Source: Myxococcales bacterium
GTDB lineage: Bacteria > Myxococcota_A > Polyangia > Haliangiales > Haliangiaceae
Direction of reading: 5' to 3'
Length of the DNA: 64,000 bases
Assembly: GCA_016707895.1 (NCBI GenBank)
Contig: JADJGV010000037.1
Location: 434,001 to 498,000, forward strand
In this document: piece by piece, positions 62,271 through 64,000 of the stretch
How positions within the stretch are numbered: position 1 is the stretch's first letter
Layout: every line of letters starts with the position of its first letter
Notes under the pieces: generated by a model
The model's database searches: none
The model's input: only the letters and a program-made list of their open reading frames with translations
What the model was told of the DNA's origin: nothing
Made by a program: the position numbers and the translations under genes

Positions 62271-63800
62271 TCACTGGAAGAACTGGATCGGGCTGCCGAC
62301 CGTCCAGTAGTAGAGGTTGGCGAAGCGGCCGTCGGCGCCGATCGTGGTGCCCCAGACCGACTGCAGGTACTGGTGGCGATCGCGGGCGAAGCCGGCGTTG
62401 GCGCCGAGCCCGAGCCCGAGGTCGGGCAGCGTCTCGAACGCGTCGATCAGCCCGGTCGGCGTGAACGGGCCCTGGTGGTGCATGAGCCCGGCGACGAACA
62501 CCCGGGTCGCCAGGTAGCCCTCGAGCGACGTGAAGCCGGGCGCCTCGCCGGCGGCGGCGACCGCCGCCTGGTACGCGGCCACGCCGTCGCCGAGGTCGCT
62601 CTGGTAGTTGGGCACCACCTGCGAGACCGCGACGCCCTGGGTGAACGGCATCGGGCCGCTCGGCGTCGCGACGGTGCCGGCGTCGACCAGCGCGGCGGCC
62701 AGCGCGTCGGGTCCGACGAACGACACCGTCGAGAAGTACAGCTCGAGGCGGGTGGCCTTGCCCAGCGGGGCGTCCTGGCCGTCGAACTGCCAGCGCCGCA
62801 GGTGCTCGATGAACGTCGCGGCCGGGCCGTACGTGCTGGTCAGCATGACGCCGACCCGCAGCGTGCCGGTCGGCGTGGCGGTGAGCAGCGTGGCCAGGTA
62901 GGCCTCGGCCGCGACCGCCTGCGCCGGCACGCTGTCGACGTCGTTGCGCGCGTAGCGGAACCGCGCGATCGGCGTGGTCGGGTCGGCCGTGGGCGGGAAC
63001 GCGCCGCGCTCGTCGAGCCACGCCGCGACCAGGCCGGTGTAGCCGGCGTTGCCGAAGGTGTCGTTCTGGTCGAACGAGATCAGCCGGCGGTAGTCGGTCA
63101 GGCCGCGGTTGAGGAAGTACTCGACGGTGGCGTGGGCCTCCTGCGCGTAGCTGGCGCGGACGTTGAAGACGAAGCGCTGGCACGGCCCGGCGCTGTCGTC
63201 GCGCAACAGCGAGGCCGCGCCGGTGAACGCGCCGAAGTAGACGGTGCCGGTCTCGATGGCCACCGGCGCGGCGCGCACCATCGTCGGCGTGCCGACGCTG
63301 CCGACCAGCGCCAGCACCGCGTCGTCGCCGCGCACCAGCCCGGTGGTCGACACCGGCACCAGCGTCGGCGGCACCGCGCCGTTGGACACCGGCGTCGCGG
63401 TGCTGGGGCAGGCCGGCGTCGGCGGGCCGGGCCGCGCGTCGACCAGCGCGCGGGCGTTGGCCTCGGCCTGCAGCGGGTCGTAGCCGTCGTCCTTGAACAC
63501 CAGCCGGATCGGCCGGCCGCGGACGCCGCCGGCGGCGCTGGCCTCCGCGAGCGCGAGCGCGATGCCCTGGCGCATGCCGACCCCGAGCGCCTGGTTGCCG
63601 CCCGTGAACGGCGCGCTCTGGCCGATCACGATCGGCGCGTCCTCGGCGGCGACGCACGCCGGCGCCTCGTCGACCAGCGCGCAGACCCGGCCGTCGCCGC
63701 AGTCGCCGTCGACCGCGCACGGCTGGGACGTGAAGGTGGTCGAGCAGGCCGCGGCGAGCGCCGCGACCGACGTCACGAGCAGCGGTGAGACCGTTCGCAT
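62271..63800 (-). CDS. branched-chain-type solute-binding lipoprotein
   Basis: A 509-residue protein of the Peripla_BP_6 (LivJ-like) fold. Lipobox AALAAACS (Cys near 19) is followed by a Cys-rich loop (CAVDGDCGDGRVCALVDEAPAC) unusual for the family, then IVIGQSAPFTGGNQALGVGMRQGIALALAEA, RPIRLVFKDDGYDPLQAEANARAL and a second lobe. No permease or ATPase genes accompany it. It is the first gene of the operon with the kinase, suggesting a receptor rather than transport role (inference). ATG 63800 gives the best signal. Confidence 0.82.
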   Translation of the reverse strand: MRTVSPLLVTSVAALAAACSTTFTSQPCAVDGDCGDGRVCALVDEAPACVAAEDAPIVIGQSAPFTGGNQALGVGMRQGIALALAEASAAGGVRGRPIRLVFKDDGYDPLQAEANARALVDARPGPPTPACPSTATPVSNGAVPPTLVPVSTTGLVRGDDAVLALVGSVGTPTMVRAAPVAIETGTVYFGAFTGAASLLRDDSAGPCQRFVFNVRASYAQEAHATVEYFLNRGLTDYRRLISFDQNDTFGNAGYTGLVAAWLDERGAFPPTADPTTPIARFRYARNDVDSVPAQAVAAEAYLATLLTATPTGTLRVGVMLTSTYGPAATFIEHLRRWQFDGQDAPLGKATRLELYFSTVSFVGPDALAAALVDAGTVATPSGPMPFTQGVAVSQVVPNYQSDLGDGVAAYQAAVAAAGEAPGFTSLEGYLATRVFVAGLMHHQGPFTPTGLIDAFETLPDLGLGLGANAGFARDRHQYLQSVWGTTIGADGRFANLYYWTVGSPIQFFQ

Positions 63801-63914
63801 GGTCGCAAGCTCGCAGCGCGCGCACGCGCCTCGCAAGAGCGCGCTGGACCTACAACCGGTCGGCAGCGTGAGGGCGATGACGTGCGCGCGCCGCGAGGAC
63901 GAGCGAGGTGCGCG

Positions 63915-64000
63915 TCACGCCTCGGTTTCGTGGCGCCGAAAAAAGTTCGCGATCGCCGCGCGCGGGTTCACCCCGGCGCGGTCGCCGGCCGCGCCGCCTC
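63915..64000 (-). CDS. possible C-terminal end of a gene cut by window edge
   Basis: Minus-strand frame ending at TGA 63915 gives about 28 residues finishing NPRAAIANFFRRHETEA, which reads like a natural C-terminus (mixed charged helix) rather than the Ala/Arg filler of shadow frames. Too short to identify. The gap 63801-63914 shows no gene. Confidence 0.35.
   Translation of the reverse strand, partial: GGAAGDRAGVNPRAAIANFFRRHETEA

Noticed and set aside
57844..62310. A 1488-codon open frame on the + strand across proS, the repeat F and antisense of the kinase operon
   Set aside because: It is out of frame with proS and antisense to well-supported genes; composition is Ala/Arg/Gly filler, as expected where GC-rich codons leave few stops.

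Overview
The window is a very GC-rich stretch of bacterial chromosome whose gene content points to the Myxococcota (delta-proteobacterial relatives), probably a Haliangium/Kofleriaceae-like lineage. This is inferred from: a Ser/Thr kinase with a long Pro/Ala-rich tail beside a PEGA-like protein; TonB-C proteins with GGVVGG repeats; many lipoproteins with Asp/Ala/Pro linkers after the lipobox; a vWA-FHA protein; and an archaeal/eukaryal-type prolyl-tRNA synthetase. No rRNA, tRNA, CRISPR, phage or insertion sequence was recognised.

Layout. 1-5.9 kb: end of a lipoprotein gene, then a peptide-type ABC importer set (two binding lipoproteins, two permeases, no ATPase). 5.9-16.2 kb: a nitrilase-family gene divergent from the transcription/translation cluster rimP-nusA-ylxR-infB-DUF503-rbfA-(dihaem cytochrome)-truB-rpsO. 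16.3-16.8 kb: a tandem array built on the palindrome CCACGTGG. 16.8-19.7 kb: N-acetylglutamate synthase, a frameshifted argE and a uracil-DNA glycosylase. 19.7-24.9 kb: a stand-alone LeuA regulatory domain, c-type cytochromes, a methyltransferase, prs and a probable outer-membrane protein. 25-30 kb: a cell-wall locus (vWA-FHA protein, amidase-LytM-EF-hand fusion, DUF1287 lipoprotein). 30-44 kb: TolB-like, formylglycine-enzyme-like and isoaspartyl-peptidase genes, a patatin, PBP4 and Smr genes, an LVIVD lipoprotein, a Crp-type regulator and asd. 44-50 kb: a hibernation factor, an RNA methyltransferase, YwqG-like and membrane proteins, holA. 50-52.3 kb: sucCD, with sucC frameshifted. 53-59.7 kb: two related TonB-C/membrane-protein pairs, a DTW-domain gene and proS. 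59.8-63.8 kb: an operon of solute-binding lipoprotein, Ser/Thr kinase and PEGA-like protein.

Three signals are not explained by the genes. First, a family of paired hairpins begins 4-10 nt after six stop codons, always in the orientation of the preceding gene, with compensatory stem changes. Second, a TAnnnT hexamer lies 6-9 nt before at least 14 start codons, which suggests leaderless transcription. Third, the CCACGTGG array lies 3' of rpsO. A U-tailed hairpin in the rimP leader looks like an attenuator. Most of the window is otherwise ordinary housekeeping and envelope genes; I did not find a clear new defence or biosynthetic system.
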